Both the position numbers and the translations under genes were made by a program. A stretch of 64,000 bases of DNA from Inia geoffrensis (lineage: Eukaryota; Chordata; Mammalia; Artiodactyla; Iniidae). This document shows positions 21,049-34,174 of this stretch, piece after piece. The notes beneath the pieces were generated by a model that saw only the letters and a program-made list of their open reading frames with translations, searched no databases and was not told where the DNA came from. The stretch lies in the NCBI GenBank assembly GCA_036417435.1, contig CM070917.1, positions 59,060,436 through 59,124,435 on the forward strand. Reading direction: 5' to 3'. Within the stretch, counting starts at the first letter, position 1, and every line of letters starts with the position of its first letter.

Positions 21049-24000
21049 TCCCTCCCCTCCCCCACGCCCTCCCCCTACTTCTTCCTCATTTTAACTTATG
21101 GACTTGGGTGCTGGTCTCGGGCCTGTACCTGGCCTTTGTCCCCAGCGCCCTGGACTCCCTGCTCATCCCCTTTGCTCCCCACCTTGGGCTCTGTATTGAT
21201 TTATCACAAAATACCTCCCAACAGCTGTGCTCAGCCTGACCCCTGCTTTGCTCAGCAGCATAGAAAAATAAAAGCGCTACAGATGGTTCCTTCCAGTCCT
21301 GAATGGCTGGAGGATTTCGTTTGGAGACAGAATTCAAACCTAGATGGCAGCAGGTGAGGATGAGGGGGTGCCCCAGGGGGTTGGTGAAGGGTGGTGGGGA
21401 CAGGCCACTGAGGGTGCTGGTCTCCCCCTGCTCTGCGCTTCGGGTGACCATTTACCCCCTCGCCCTCTGAGGCCAGAGGTCAGAGCTGACTTTCCCAGAA
21501 GCCCTGAGCCTGCTCCTGGAGCTGTGTGTGAGTGGTGGGCATCTCATGAAACCTACAACCCTGTCTGGACACAGGATTGCTCAGACCTGAGACAGAATTG
21601 AAAACAGAATAGTCTAAGACAGCAGGGAGTGACTGTCAGTCAGGGGGTGGATGTCACTATGGAGGGGACCAGGCCAGGCTGGGGAGGACCAGCCCGGGAG
21701 CCCCTCGGGACTCTCCATACTGCTGTCTGGACCCTCGTCCCTCACATGGGCATTAGGAACTATGGTTGAAGGGAAATGGGATTCTGTGATTGTCCCTGCA
21801 ATGCCCACAAAGGACCACAGCTAAAATGTGTATGGTCTCCAGCAGATAGACACCGGGGAGCCATGGGAATGGCGGACAAGCAGCAACACGAGCTCAATTC
21901 GGAAAGCCTGTGGCGCCGTGCCTGTCTTCTGGGGGTTTCCAATATCTCTGGAGATCAGGAGTCTACGGTTTGTGAAAACGTCTAGTCATAAGCTGAGCGG
22001 GTGCATGGTGAAACCCCAACCTTCAGGCAGGAGGAAAGGGACAGGGGAAGTGTTTGCATGGGCCGATGCGGGTGAGAAACCCACCCTCTGACTCCAAGCA
22101 GTGAAGCCCTCCAGGCTCTGGGGCAGGGAGAGCTTGCTGATGCGGGATGATGGGGACAGAATGGCATGGGCAGAGGCAGGGCCGCTGTGGGGACCAGGGT
22201 CCAATTGTGAGGAAGGAGGTGGAATTGAAGAGGAAAGTAAAAATGCCAAGAAAAGAATTTGAGGCTGAACTCAGGAGGAGGTGAATGGGAGTCCATGTGG
22301 CAGAAACAGGAGCTCTGCACGCAAGCTCTTGTTTTTCACACATGATGAGCTGGGTCCCCTGGGACGGGGTGTCAAGAGGCCATCGGGTGGACACGCCCCA
22401 TATATGTTCGGAAATAGAGGCTTAGAGCCTGAGTAATACAGTTGTGAGGTATAAAAACATTTCTTTGAAAGTTTTTTTAAAAAGTATAAGTAGACAGGTT
22501 AATGAGACAAGACACACACTCATGGAAAGAAAAAAAAACCAATCAGTCAAACACTAGATTGAAATAACCCAGGGACCCAAGATTTAGCATGAGTGAAAAC
22601 AGGACAAAGTGACCAGTGACAGTACCAGCTGTGAGACAATGGGCTCAGAAAGGGGCCACAGTGGGCAGGGGGCACCGCAGGACCTGCAGGACCAGAGAAG
22701 ACTCCCCAGGCACAAACCTGCCAAGCAACTTCATGACCCAAAAACTGCACGGCAGCCACCTCCTTGTGGGCTGGGCTTGCCCTGTCTGAGAACCAGGAAC
22801 TGGTGAGAGTTGGGGCTAGAGAGATGCCTGACCCCTCCTTCCACCCTGAAAATCCCACCTATGAAAGATGGAGGAGGACATCAAACTTGAACATCCCCTG
22901 ACACCCCGTCACCCTGTCTATTTAAAGAATCTATGGGAACATCCAAGATTCTGTGGAGTTCAAAGGGAGCCACAGCAGGGGGCATCTCTGGGCACACAGA
23001 GAGGGTTTTGGCAATGACAGTTGGGGTCTGTGTGGGGAAAACCAGGCTGAGCCAATGGGACTTCCGGATGGTCTTAGGGCAATTCCAGAACGATCCAGGG
23101 CAAGGGGTGAAACCCCAGCCCAGCAGCAAAACCAGCCTGACACCCTAAATAAATGCTTTACTTTCCTCTAAATGAGGGTCAACCACTTGGCCCCTCTATG
23201 GGATACCGAGGGCAGGGATGGGAGGGAGGTGAGACGGGAGAAAAGGAAGGCAATGGTCCATCCCAAGGTGGAGTTGACCTCAGGTGGGCAGACAGTGAAC
23301 ACACACATAGACACACATGAACACACGTATACACATACGCACACACAGAGAGTTTCTGGGGTTCATCTGAAGGCCCATTTTTTAGGACAGCCTGACTCCT
23401 TAGCTGTAAATGGAGAGGAGAGTCAGAGGCCCACAACCCTCTGAGTGGGGACAGGAGTGGTAGGGGTGTTCTTCTGGCTCTGACTTAGGGGTTTGGGCAG
23501 AGAGGCTGGTAACATACCTGCCACTTCTTTAAAGGAGGAACAGGGATGGGAGAGCATAGGTGGAGCCTTCTGGGATGAGCAAGGAGTGAATCTAGAGCAA
23601 AAGTGGGCAGGGGCACTTGAGTTTTCATTCTGATTCTCTGCATTTCCCAAAGATGCACCCAGGAGATGGCCATGGGGCCAGGGTGGCCTCTGGCTTCCCT
23701 GACTTTGTGAGTGAGAGTCAGGGACCAGGGGCGGCTCTTCAGAGCCCCCAGGGGTTCTGTAAACCTCCTTGCAGGGAGAAGGAAGAGAGGACACCAGGTT
23801 TGGAGTAACTGCTGGATTATATAGTGAGGGTCGTAATGAAGTAAGTTCTCAGGGGTGATTTGAGTTTGCGGCATGACCATATAATATCATTGGTAGTAAT
23901 TTTTACTGTGTGAGAAGAGGCACAAAGGATGAGGCACTTTAATCACCCCAACTGCCCTCCCCCTGCCACTGAGGAAGGAATCGCCTGCAGGAATTTGGCT

Positions 24001-24774
24001 GGGGTGGAGGGTGGGTTTGGGGAAGTGGCCCTTTATGGGAGTCCTCAGGATGGCCATAGTGGATGCTGCATTCTGTCAAGCATTAATGAAGATAATAATA
24101 ATAATAATGAAGCAGGAGGGGAATTGGTTTCCATGGAGGTCAGAGCTGAGCTGGAAACAACAGGGGCCCATAAATTCTCCTGTGTCTGAGGCAGGAGGAG
24201 CTGGGTGGGGAGGTCAGAGCTGGTGTGAACGTGCCCTGAAGAGACCTGCGGTGACAGTGCCTGGGGGCCAGGGTCTGGGTTACCATGGGCGGGCGTGGGT
24301 ACTGTCCCTCCCTGCTGCATGGCTCCTTTCTTGCACTAGCGTTCCTAACTTCTTCCCTGCTCCCCTCTAGCCACTTCCTGGGGCGCCTGCTGATGCAGCT
24401 GTCTGCCCACTTTGCCCTCCCCCTGGCCCTCATGTGGCAACCGCCAGGGCCAGGATCCTGAGCCCTTTTCTGCCTAGCACCCTGGTGCCCTGTCCCTGTC
24501 CCTGGGCAGCCATGGTTATCCCCATGCTGCTCTGTCCAAGCAAAGAATTTAATTTCACAAAGTGCAGGCACTGGTCATTCATCAATTGGATGCTGTTTTC
24601 ACAGGTGAAGCAAAATGTCTCAGGCTGGAAAGAGATACATGCCCCTCCCATGGCTCAGGCTCCAGAACAAAGCTTTAGAACATGAGGGTCTTGGCCACAC
24701 CTGCCCTTAGCCAGTGGCCAGTGGGGTCAGGCAGCGTGAGACTCTGAGGCTGTCTGAGCAGCTCACCCTCCAGA
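21049..24774. other. Long GC-rich unique stretch, no gene seen
   Basis: About 3.7 kb with no recognised transposon apart from a small (AAT)n tract at 24091-24110 and a CA-rich patch at 23299-23346. Many overlapping 60-147-codon frames occur on both strands, and none has a recognisable domain. I would expect either old unrecognised repeat or neutral unique DNA. Confidence 0.4.
24091..24110. repeat. (AAT)n microsatellite
   Basis: Six consecutive AAT/ATA units, too short to be highly unstable. Confidence 0.9.
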
Positions 24775-24990
24775 GCTGGGCTATTTAAAACAGTGGCCAT
24801 TTAAACTTAAATGAATTTAAATGAAATAGTTTAAAATTCAGGTCCTCAGGCACACTGACCACCTTTCAATTGCCCAAAAACCACATGTGGTAGTGGCTAT
24901 GAAATGAGAAGTCTCAGCCACAGAGCATCTCCGTGATGGCACCAACTATTGGACATACTGGCCCAGAGGCAGATCCTCCATCAGATCTGC
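24775..24990. mobile_element. hAT-type nonautonomous element (MER3-like)
   Basis: The order 'aatgaatttaaatgaaatag', 'ttcaggtcctcaggcacact', 'aaaccacatgtggtagtggc', 'actattggacatactggccc' matches a common short mammalian hAT element, MER3-like by memory. Noncoding relic. Confidence 0.6.
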
Positions 24991-25104
24991 TGTGATGGGC
25001 AGGGTGGCCTGCACGGGGGCAGCCCTGGGCCCTGAATGCTCATCAGAGAGCAGCTAACTCTACAGGGCAAGAGGCCTATGGGAAGGTTTTATATTAAAAA
25101 AAAA

Positions 25105-25345
25105 AGAGGGGGTGTGCTTGCGTTTCTCGCCAATCTGAACTTATGCCCTGTCTGCTCCATACACGGATGGCATGCTGTGCTTCCTGCCACATTGCATCCA
25201 CGATACAGAGCCCTCCCACCCTCCTTCCTCACCTGACTACCTTCCATGCCCTTTAAGATCCAGGTCAGTTCACATTCAACCTCCTGCAAAATGCTTTTCC
25301 TGACTCTGCCCAGTGTGAGGTAGGGTCCTGCCCTCAATGTCTGCA
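25105..25345 (+). mobile_element. L2 LINE 3' fragment
   Basis: Cysteine/proline-type pyrimidine-rich L2 3' sequence, with 'gccctttaagatccaggtca', 'caacctcctgcaaaatgctt' and 'tttcctgactctgcccagtg' (ancestral '...gccttccctgacc...'). Confidence 0.6.
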
Positions 25346-25904
25346 CAGACGTGTGAGTGATGGAATAAATGAGAGACTGGGACGGAGAGGGCTTGGCAAG
25401 AACAGAAGGCTTTTTCCAGGTGAAAAGGCCACAGCTGAGTTCCCAGGGTGAGGCAGGTAGAACTGCAGTTTAAAACAATAAATAAATGAAAACAACAAAA
25501 GAACCAGCTGAAATTTTGCTGTTCTCAGATGCAGCCTGATTTTATCCCAGTTAAGACCTGACTCCAGAACACTTGGCAGCCGGTCATCCTTCTGAGCTGA
25601 GCATCATTGCATGGGTCCCTGACCTGCCCTCTCAGAGGATGACAGGGTCCTGGCAGGAGAGGGGCACGGCCTGATATTCAGGGTCTTTGTTTAGAGTCTC
25701 AGAGCCTATACCCAGGGTGAGTTCTCAAAGGCTCTGCCAGTGAGTTGGGTGATTTAACCTTCCCCAGAGCAGGTGGGATCTGGCAGAGAAGCTCAGAAAT
25801 TACAGAGGGAGAGCCTGGAAGAGGGAAGGTCCCCATGGAAGGAAATTCTCAAGGGTGGCTGTGCCCAGTGCAGCCTCCTGGGAAGGCAGGCAGAGGCCAG
25901 AAAG
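25346..25904. other. Unique sequence, no gene seen
   Basis: A short A-rich tract (AATAAATAAATGAAAACAAC) lies near 25478. No gene or repeat family was recognised. Confidence 0.45.
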
Positions 25905-26110
25905 GCCCTGGACATAGAGCCAGGAGATGAGGGCTTGATTCTGGCTTGACTGCTGGTTAGCTGTGGGGCTTCGAGAAAACCACTTAACCTCTCTGGGCCT
26001 TAGCTGCCTCATCTTTAAAAATGGGGATTAAAAATAAATGTTTTTATCTAATGCAAAAGCTGTGGTCAGATGAGGTAAGTGTCAATATGCTCTGTGAATT
26101 CTGAAGTAGA
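25905..26110 (+). mobile_element. MIR SINE, nearly full length
   Basis: It carries 'cttgattctggcttgactgc', 'acttaacctctctgggcctt', 'ctgcctcatctttaaaaatg' and 'atgctctgtgaatt' in order, covering the tRNA-related end, CORE and tail. Confidence 0.88.
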
Positions 26111-26424
26111 AAGAAATGAACTCTGAAGTAGAAATGAGGGGGCTGTTTGTATGTAAGGGTCTTTTCTTGGGAGCTGGGGTCCAGGGGGTCAGTTCACTTC
26201 CTCATTGCAGGGCCATGTGAGGGAGTGGGAGCTCACTGGAGAAGTGTTAGGTGCTGTCCTGCTAGAGCGGCGCTGGGGGGTGGGGTCGGCCTCAGAGGGC
26301 CAGCAGCCTCTGGCAGGGAGAAGTTCCCTGTGCATCTCCCTGTGCATCTCTGCCTAGCCATCTGGACCTTTGGGCAGCAGGCTAGGGAGTGTCGGATGGA
26401 CCTGGGCAGGAGACCTGGACCCGT

Positions 26425-26525
26425 CATACACCTCCATGGGCTGTAGTTCTCTCACCTGTAAAACAGGAATAAGATTACTGTGAATCAATGTACAGAAGAC
26501 ATCCAGCTCAGCGCCTGACCCAGGG
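26425..26525 (+). mobile_element. MIR SINE fragment
   Basis: 'agttctctcacctgtaaaac', 'aggaataagattactgtgaa' and 'catccagctcagcgcctgac' form the central to 3' MIR segment. Confidence 0.7.
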
Positions 26526-26898
26526 TTCCACTGAGGTACTCCTTTCCTTTCCCCTATGCACATAAATATCAGACTGCATGGCCTACCAGGAAGATCCAGA
26601 TATGTTTGCTGCACCCATGCATGATTCCTGGTTGTCAGTAAATCTCAAGTAGGTCTGTGCAGGGGCTGAGAAAGGAGAGACATACTGGCCTCTTCTATCT
26701 TTTCAACACCAGTTGCAAGAAATCAGGAGTCGAGGTGAGACGGGGAGCCCTGGGAAATGCAACAGGGAACCTGCTTTGACAGGCAAAGAGTCCCTCCACC
26801 AGCGGCCCCCACCCCAGCCTTCTGACACCCTTGCCCCCAGCACCTTTGACAGCCTTGCTCTGGGAAGAAAACACCCCAGAAATATGCAATTGATTTCA
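26526..26898. other. Unique sequence, no gene seen
   Basis: Ordinary GC-rich unique sequence up to the SINE target site. Confidence 0.4.
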
Positions 26899-26910
26899 CC
26901 TCTTGCCAGT

Positions 26911-27122
26911 CCCTTTTTTTTTTTTTTTTTTGCGGTACACGGGCCTCTCACTGTTGTGGCCTCTCCCGTTGCGGAGCACAGGCTCCGGACGCGCAGGCTC
27001 AGCAGCCATGGCTCACGGGCCCAGCTGCTCTGCGGCATGTGGGATCTTCCCGGACCGGGGCACGAACCCGCGTCCCCTGCATCAGCAGGCGGACTCTCAA
27101 CCACTGCGCCACCAGGGAAGCC
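26911..27122 (-). mobile_element. CHR SINE, short (cetacean-type) form
   Basis: It shows a poly(T) tail at 26914-26931, then 'gcggtacacgggcctctcac', and ends with 'ccaccagggaagccc'. CCTCTTGCCAGT at 26899-26910 and 27123-27134 is a perfect 12-bp target-site duplication. A long uninterrupted tail and an intact duplication indicate a fairly recent insertion. Confidence 0.97.
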
Positions 27123-27134
27123 CCTCTTGCCAGT

Positions 27135-29619
27135 TCTTAACCTGGGCTTTTCAGCAAGAGTAAAGGATGCCTGATTAGAATATCTCTGAAGAGGCAGTGA
27201 GTTATAGTAATGGACACTCTTCTAGTTGTCTCTCCTGCTTATAAATCTATCGCCCTCTGAAAGTGCAGATGGTCCATAATCGTCCATCACGCAGGAGTTC
27301 AGCACCGGACAGCTCCCGCGTGGGTTTTTCCTAGGAGGCTCCTTTTTCTACAAGCTAAACGGAACTGCGGCTCCGCACAGCCCCTCCTCGTGATGGAGTG
27401 CAAACAGTCCAGCCGTCAGGAATGATTTAGGGGGGAACGAACAATAAATATCTGAGAGGTTGGAGCTCAGAGCAGGGAGGCAAAGAAGGCACCTCTGCAG
27501 CTGTACTTATATTTTTGTTGTTCTTTTCATTTATTTAAAAATTTTATTTTATTTCATTTTAGAGGGACAGCAGGTGGTAACATCCTGGGAAGGGGCCAGT
27601 CTTGAGTGACCTTTCTAAGGAGCTCCCTCTCTGTCCCTATCAGAAGAACGAGAGGAGGACTGAGCTCAAGGGGCCATCCGGTTGGGGGAAATGTAAATGA
27701 CTGGGTAGTTGATATTTAAGGATAAGCAGATTCGCTGAAATCTTACTGGGCTCACTGATAAGTCCCTCTGAGGTTAAAGCTGTATCTTTCGATGAGATGG
27801 CCCAAGTTGTCCCTGAACTTCCTATCACACATGGGCCCAGGAAGGCCCAACCCAACAGGCTGCCCAGCCTCACCTGTGGAATTCCCAGTGATGAGCCCAT
27901 CACCCTGTCTCCCCTAGGGAGGCTCACATGAAGCAGCTTACCTGTGGCCAGTTCTTGTTCAGTGTCTCCTGCCTGCTCCTGCCCTGTGCCAGAGCTCGAA
28001 CAGAAGGAATGGGCAGGAGTGCCGTTGCCTGTTGCCTAGGGTGGGGGATCGGCTGAGGCTTCAGAATTCCTGAAAGACTTCATTGTTGTCTACAAAGAGC
28101 GGTTGTACCTGATGTGCTAAATGTGACGGCTGCGTGTCCTACAGACCTTCGTCCTTGATACAAGCCTTCACTATGGGGCTTGTCCTCTCTGCACACAGAG
28201 GACAGTCCCTGGGACCGTGACCCTGCCTTGGCCTGTGGGCAGCATTTCACGGCTGCCCAGCCCTCCCCACTCCTCTCTGCCTGCCCAGAGGCAGAGGAGC
28301 CAGGACTGGGCTGCGAGGGTGATGAATGAGCGTCTGCCCCCTACAGGTTGCCGGACTCGCTCTGCCAGGTGGTGTGTTATGGCTGCGCGGCAGCAGGAAG
28401 TCTGCCTGCTCTCCCCTCTCCACACCCCTGACTCTCTCCAAGGGCCTCCCTTCCTCCATCCACCCAGACCCTCTGAACTCCGGGTTGGGGAAGGCTTTCA
28501 GAGCACAGAGCTGAGGGCACAGGCCAGATATCTGCCAGCATCAGCTGCCTGCCCACCACCAGAGGGGCTGCCCCCAGCAGGCGGGAGGTGAGCCACATGC
28601 CTTTCTCTCAGGAAGGGGGGGAGGGTTGCCAGGGGGAATTGCCAAGGAGAGGTCCAGAGAGGGACCCCACCTCCCATCAGTCCCCAGGCTTGCCCCACAT
28701 ACTTGGATGGCATGGCATGGGTGGCATGGCAGGTAGAAGGACGTAGCAGAGGGGCCAACTATGTCACTGCAGCAAGCAGCATCCTGCCTGTGAGGGGCTC
28801 AGCAAGAAGTGAGCTTCCTCTCCCTGCAGCTCGCACAGAGGCACTTGAGTGATTCAGCTCCTCCTAGAAATGGGCACCTGAAGATTTGCAAATAGCCTGG
28901 AAATGCAAGATCCTGAGTTCTCATCCTGCCTCGCCAGCTCAACAGCAAACTGTCCAAACAATTGGCCTCCCTTCGCTGTATGCATCTGTGCACTAATGAA
29001 TCCTGGCTTGGGCTCACGCTGGTGCATCATTCCATGCACCACTGGCCACGGGCTGAATGTGCCTCTCTCACCAGCTCTCAGCAAGCAGTCGTCTCTGGCC
29101 AGGGCAGAAGAGCGCTGAGTAGGGGCACTGCCTCGTCTGCAATCCTGGCAACATCAGGCGCAGGAAGACGATGGGGTGTGAACACCCAGGACAGGGAGGC
29201 TTGGAGAGGGGGTCCAGGTGGGTGGGCACATGCAGCCACAGGGTGCCAATGTCTGTTGGTGGCCTCGCAGCTGCCATTACAGGCTCTTTTCTTGGCTGCA
29301 AAATGTGCTGCCGTCACCATCACTTGACGTGCTGGACTAGGAGAGGTGTTTAAACCCTCAATTGATGATATGGTTGACACCTAGCAAACAGCTCTCAGAT
29401 CTCCATCCCAGGGAAACCTGCCCTGGGGTCAGTGGTGGTAGTGGGAGAGGGACTGTCCCTCATCTGTGCTGCAGCAATGACTTAATCCAAGTACTAAGAA
29501 ATGCTGTCTCCTGGCATTGCCTCTCCATGCCTGTGGAGCCTCTTTGAAAAGTCCTGGTCCGATATTTCTCTTACCAAGATCTTGATATCACCATCTTCTA
29601 TTGTTACACACTGGTCTTC
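27135..29619. other. GC-rich unique stretch, no gene seen
   Basis: About 2.5 kb. A T/A-rich patch lies at 27510-27560. The region 28850-29000 may hold a very decayed MIR. Overlapping frames up to 124 codons occur on both strands, without recognisable domains. Confidence 0.4.
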
Positions 29620-29800
29620 TGTGTCTTTCACACGCATTCTTTCCAATCCCAATGACAATGGGATGGGAATGACAAGAATCCCCGTTTGACACCTATGGCC
29701 CCGTGGTTTAGGGAGCCTGATAGCTTTGCCCAAGCCCCACATTCAGGGAAGGTAGGGCAGGAAATGGAACTCAGGCTTGCCTGGTTCCCAACCCCAACTT
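29620..29800 (-). mobile_element. MIR SINE fragment
   Basis: Reverse-strand MIR order: 'tttgacacctatggccccgt', 'gatagctttgcccaagcccc', 'aaatggaactcaggcttgcc'. Considerable divergence. Confidence 0.65.
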
Positions 29801-30334
29801 CCCGCCCTCCAGCACACTACCGCCTCCCCTCCCCCCCACCTTGTTTCTTACTTTCAAACTAATGGCTTCGACAAGTGAGCGACAAGTGAGCGTGGGGCCA
29901 GTTGTCCACACCCAGTGCCAGCCACTCTCATATGCTTCCCTGAGTGCTTTGCAATTGCTGGCGCTGGGAAGGGGGCTTCCAGGCAGAGGACTTTGGAAAC
30001 ACAGCACTGCCAGTTAACTCACAAAGCGTCCCAGACCCTCTCTAAGGACCCAAAGACAACCCTGGATAGTCTCTCTCCAGAAGATGCATGTGTGTACACA
30101 GGTGCACTTGGGGCTTTGAGACCCGTGGACCCTGCTTAGGGATGCTCGTCTCAGTGGGTGCTTACCTGGGCCCGTCTCCTTTCCATCCCAACCCTTGGGC
30201 GTCACGCTCACCTGCCGTTGCCTTTTGACACAGCATGACGTGTATTTCATCATTCCCGGGAAAACAAGTTTCACTTAGAAGCCAGGTCCTTAGCTCTTCC
30301 ATCCACTGCCCTCAGTCGGTTCTGCTCCACGTGG
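29801..30334. other. Unique sequence, no gene seen
   Basis: Contains a tiny direct duplication, GACAAGTGAGC, at 29869-29879 and 29880-29890. Nothing else was recognised. Confidence 0.4.
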
Positions 30335-30480
30335 GAAAGCGAACTAACTTTTATTAAGAGCTTGCTGGGTGCCAGGCTCTGTGCTGGGAACTGTGCCTGG
30401 GCACGCTGCCCGCGCCAGCTCATTGAATGGATTGATGTTCCGCCAGCCCTTCAGCGTTGCAGTCTCGGTGAGACCATACC
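30335..30480 (-). mobile_element. MIR/L2-tail relic
   Basis: 'cttttattaagagcttgctg', 'ggtgccaggctctgtgctgg' and 'cagctcattgaatggattga' correspond to the reverse complement of the shared MIR/L2 3' region. The subfamily cannot be resolved. Confidence 0.6.
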
Positions 30481-32689
30481 TGCTTGCCTTAGCTTCACGG
30501 CGGTGGCTCTGTGGAAACCCTCTCCCTCTCCCTCTCGTTTTCTTGGTCGGGTGCCCTCTCTTCTCCTGCCCCCGTAGTTATCGCTACTTCTGAGGCACAC
30601 CTGGAAACCATCCTTGCCAGCGTATCCCCTGGTATCTCTCTACCTGTATCCACCTCTTCTTTCCTTACGCCGACATTCTTCTGTGTCACCTTTTGCATTT
30701 TTTAAATAATTGTAGACACATATACAAAGTTGAGTAAGTCACGAAGTTGAGTAAGTTCTGGCTCCTGAATTAGAATGTAGATTCCTAAAGCCTTTGGCAT
30801 CCACTAGACTTCACCGCTTGGGTTCTCTGCACCTGGTAAATGCTCATAACTCTGTTTTTCCTTCTCGCCTCTCTCTCTCCCTCCGTCTGCCTGACGTGTC
30901 TTCTCCGTGAACACACGGGCCAAGGCAGGGCCCCCACACAGCACAATTCTGATGAGAACTTACTCACCTGCTCTCCATGGGAAAAGTAGACATGGAATTT
31001 TCTACCTCTTGCCTTGAAGTGCCTTTTTTGTGTGCTGGCTCGGCTGAGGGGGTGTGTCTGGGTGGGGTCCAGAGGAGGCAGGGGCCCAAGCTCTGGCTCA
31101 GTGGCGTGACCTCCCTAAGACCTGCTGCAGTAGCAAGAGAGCCTCTTGGCTTTGTGTTTGTTTTCTTTCCCTGACGTTGAGTTGGCGTTTCACACGGGGA
31201 GAACGTGAGGTGGGCCCCTGAGGTCCCTGGACCTTTGTAGGTGGGGATGCGCCTTTAGAAGATGACGGGGTCCATCTGTGCCCTAAGCTCCAGCACCTCA
31301 TTTGAGCACGATACGTTTTAAGCACACCTGTTTTTTCAGCTCATTTGAATCTGAAAAACAAAGGCCATGAATCAAATCTATGCGTGGTGTTTCATGGCAC
31401 CTGGATATTGGCAGTGGCACTGTTGGCCTGTGAGGGTTTCCTCTCCGGGGACCCTAGTGCCTCTGGAGATGGCCTCCCCCAGCTGTGTCACCAGTTACAT
31501 CTAGGACCAGATGGTGCTGTAATGGGGGCTCCTGGCAGAACGTGCCAAATTCCCTGAACGTGCCGAGAAGGTGGCTTCCCAGGACCGTGAGGAATCCATT
31601 TTCCACTTACCTATTCGTTTTGGCGAGAGCCATGCTGTGACACAGAGAAGTGGGGCGGCTCCTCGGAGCCGTTCTAGCTGCAAACAGGTAGCAATTCCGC
31701 TCCAAGATTTTAGGAGGAAAGACAGATATGCACAGAACAGGCAGGCAGAGCTCACAGCTGTGAGGTACAGTATTTTCATGTCGAAGGCTCTATTGGCAAC
31801 TCAGCAGAGAGCAGCAAGCAGCTGTTCTCCAAACCCACCAAAGGTAAGATGTGGGGAGTGAACTCAGGGCTCATCGTGCAGGATTTGGGATAGATCAGAG
31901 GAAGGACTTTTTCCGGCAGTGGGGTTGGTTTACCAAGGGAGACAGGGCATGTGGAGCTCCTTACTGGGAAGCATTTAAAAATTGTACCAATTCTCATGAT
32001 GAGGACAGTCAAAGAGGGTTCTGCCTGAAGGCAGGAGAATGACTGAATGAGCATTGTCAAGTCTGTTCTCCAAGCAGGAAGATCTGGGGTCCTGCTGGAC
32101 AGCTGCGGCAAATGGGGCCCTGATTCTGTTGACGGGCTGGGCTGCCAGCAGCGCCTCTTTGTCTTGTGGCTTTGGGTCAGAGTCAGCACCAAGAGGGCTC
32201 TGTGGGGGAGTGAATCCCAGCCACCACCCCCCAGAGGCCACATTTGCAGTGGTCAGACAGCAAACCCACCACAGCCTTGTGGGAAGTTTCCCACATCTCA
32301 GGAGCCACAGGCCACCTAAATGGTCCAGCACCACAGGACATACCAGCCAGCCCAGGCTGCTCTTGACAGTAATTTGCCCGAGGCCCTCCAACCAGCTGAT
32401 CTCCAGCTTTGTACCCAGAAACTGGGCAGAGGCCTCCTGGGTAATCGCTGCTCTGGCAGCCAGGCATTTTGTACAGGGAGGTTGCCGTGTATCTTCTGAG
32501 TGGCCAGGAAGAGCCTCCCTGTTGCTCGTTCTCCCTCACCTGCCTCTCTCACTTCCAGCCTCTTACCTGTTTCGTCTCTTTCCTTCTGCTGAGGCCTGCC
32601 AGGCTCCCAGGCTCCCTGCTTTTTTGGGGTGACACAGGTTTGACAGTTCTTCCTTTCTGGCTCCAGTATGCCCAAACTTTGTGGCAGAA
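30481..32689. other. Unique stretch, no gene seen
   Basis: About 2.2 kb. A frame of 192 codons (32054-32632, +) is the longest here; it has no recognisable domain and overlaps minus-strand frames of similar length. A donor-like CAAAG|GTAAGA occurs near 31845, but I found no matching acceptor that defines a convincing exon. Confidence 0.4.
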
Positions 32690-32975
32690 ATGAAATGCAG
32701 GGAAAACCATCTGGGAAGTAGGTCACGTAAAAAAACAACCACCTGCCTATAATTAAACCGGCTGCTTACAGGGGGCTGTGTCTCCAGAAGAGCCAAAATC
32801 CAGTGGCAGCTTTCCTCCCCCGACCCCGTACACCTTCCCTCCTTACAAGGGGAACCTCAAGACGCAACACTTGACACAAATTTTTCCAGTAAATCTCCAT
32901 CAGGTAAATAATAAAAACATCACAATATCAGTACTCTGACTGCCTCTTGACTGCATTATTGAGAAGGGAAACTGG
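32690..32975. promoter_or_regulatory. Candidate conserved noncoding block
   Basis: Repeat-free AT-rich patches: 'taaaaaaacaaccacctgcc', 'tataattaaaccggctgctt', then 'aggtaaataataaaaacatc' and 'ctgactgcattattgagaag'. The homeodomain-like TAATTA within TATAATTAAACC is notable. Functional status is inferred only. Confidence 0.25.
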
Positions 32976-34174
32976 AAGGGGTGAAGGTGCTAATCGTGGA
33001 AACGACAGCAGCAGGCATTGGCTGTACTTTTCAGGTAGAGACCGCCCTGTCTCGTTTGCCCTTGCAGTTTTGTTTTCTGGATTTTAACATGTGATTGGTG
33101 GTGTCCTCTGGGTTGGAGTTTTGGACGACCCACGACGGTCTCCTGCTCTTTCTTGGGGCCTCCTCAACCCCATGCTGCGTTTCTTCTTGGCCACTGGGTA
33201 AGGAAATAACACCTGGACCACCCAGATCTTCAGGCCCAGAATGCTATTCTTTCACTCATGACAGGAATTAGTCCTTACAAGGACCTGGCTGACAGCTCTC
33301 AGATAGGACCTTCTGTCTCTCACAAACTTTGCCAACAGTAGGCAAGCAGTTCACAGGAGGGGGACTGACTAATGATGTGCTGGAGGTTTTTCCAATCCAC
33401 GAGACAATTGTTTTTAAAGGAGGAGGGGGGAAAAATTATTTCAGATATGACAAAGTGGTAAAGCTTAACTTTCATTCTCAGAAAAATCATCATGAAGCCA
33501 AGTGATTAAGACTTGGGAGTTAGTGTGTGGTGTGATAACTGTCTTGTAAAGGGCAAGATTTGTCAGCCAGATCTAATCTCTTTCCCTGTCTCTCATCTAC
33601 CTGGGCCGCCCTGTGGCTCACCTTGGCCTCATCAACCATTGCAATTCTTCTTGTTTTTCTTTCTTTAAAGGATTGCAATTCTAACCACATAGCAAGGTTC
33701 CAAACCACTTACTGGTTACCTGGGAAGCAACTAGTTGATAAGGGGAAGTCAGGCGTTCAGGGACACCTTGCCAATTTGCAGACAGTCTCAGGTCTATCTT
33801 TTCAGCCCAGGAAGGCACAAGTTTTGTCCCCCCCTCGGTATCCAGGGTAGAGATCCTCTTTTCTAGAATGCCCTGCCACACACACCAATGTTGCTTTCCA
33901 TACTTGCTTGGGCTGGGATTGCCAGCAGGGCTCTCCGGAGAGACCCAAACCACCAGCCCTCTGAAAGGAAGCCAGGTGTGCTCACCCACACCCCGTCCTG
34001 GGCGAGTTCCCCACCAGGGGCCTCCCAGGATTGTAACGGCATCTTCAGGTGTCAGAGCTTGGCACGGGCCTGAGCCGAGACCTCAAATGCTGTGCATTGG
34101 CTTGATTGCAGAATCAATAGCAACTTCCTTATGGCCATTTTGTTTGGAGATAAACATCTAAAATATGACGCATT
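32976..34174. other. Unique sequence, no gene seen
   Basis: No repeat family, exon or RNA gene was recognised; frames are short. Confidence 0.42.

Noticed and set aside
31640..31850. Possible exon ending at a GTAAGA donor near 31845
   Set aside because: No clear acceptor with a pyrimidine tract at a consistent distance and no recognisable peptide.
32054..32632. 192-codon plus-strand open frame
   Set aside because: Resembles no family and lies opposite minus-strand frames of 118-140 codons; expected by chance in stop-poor GC-rich DNA.
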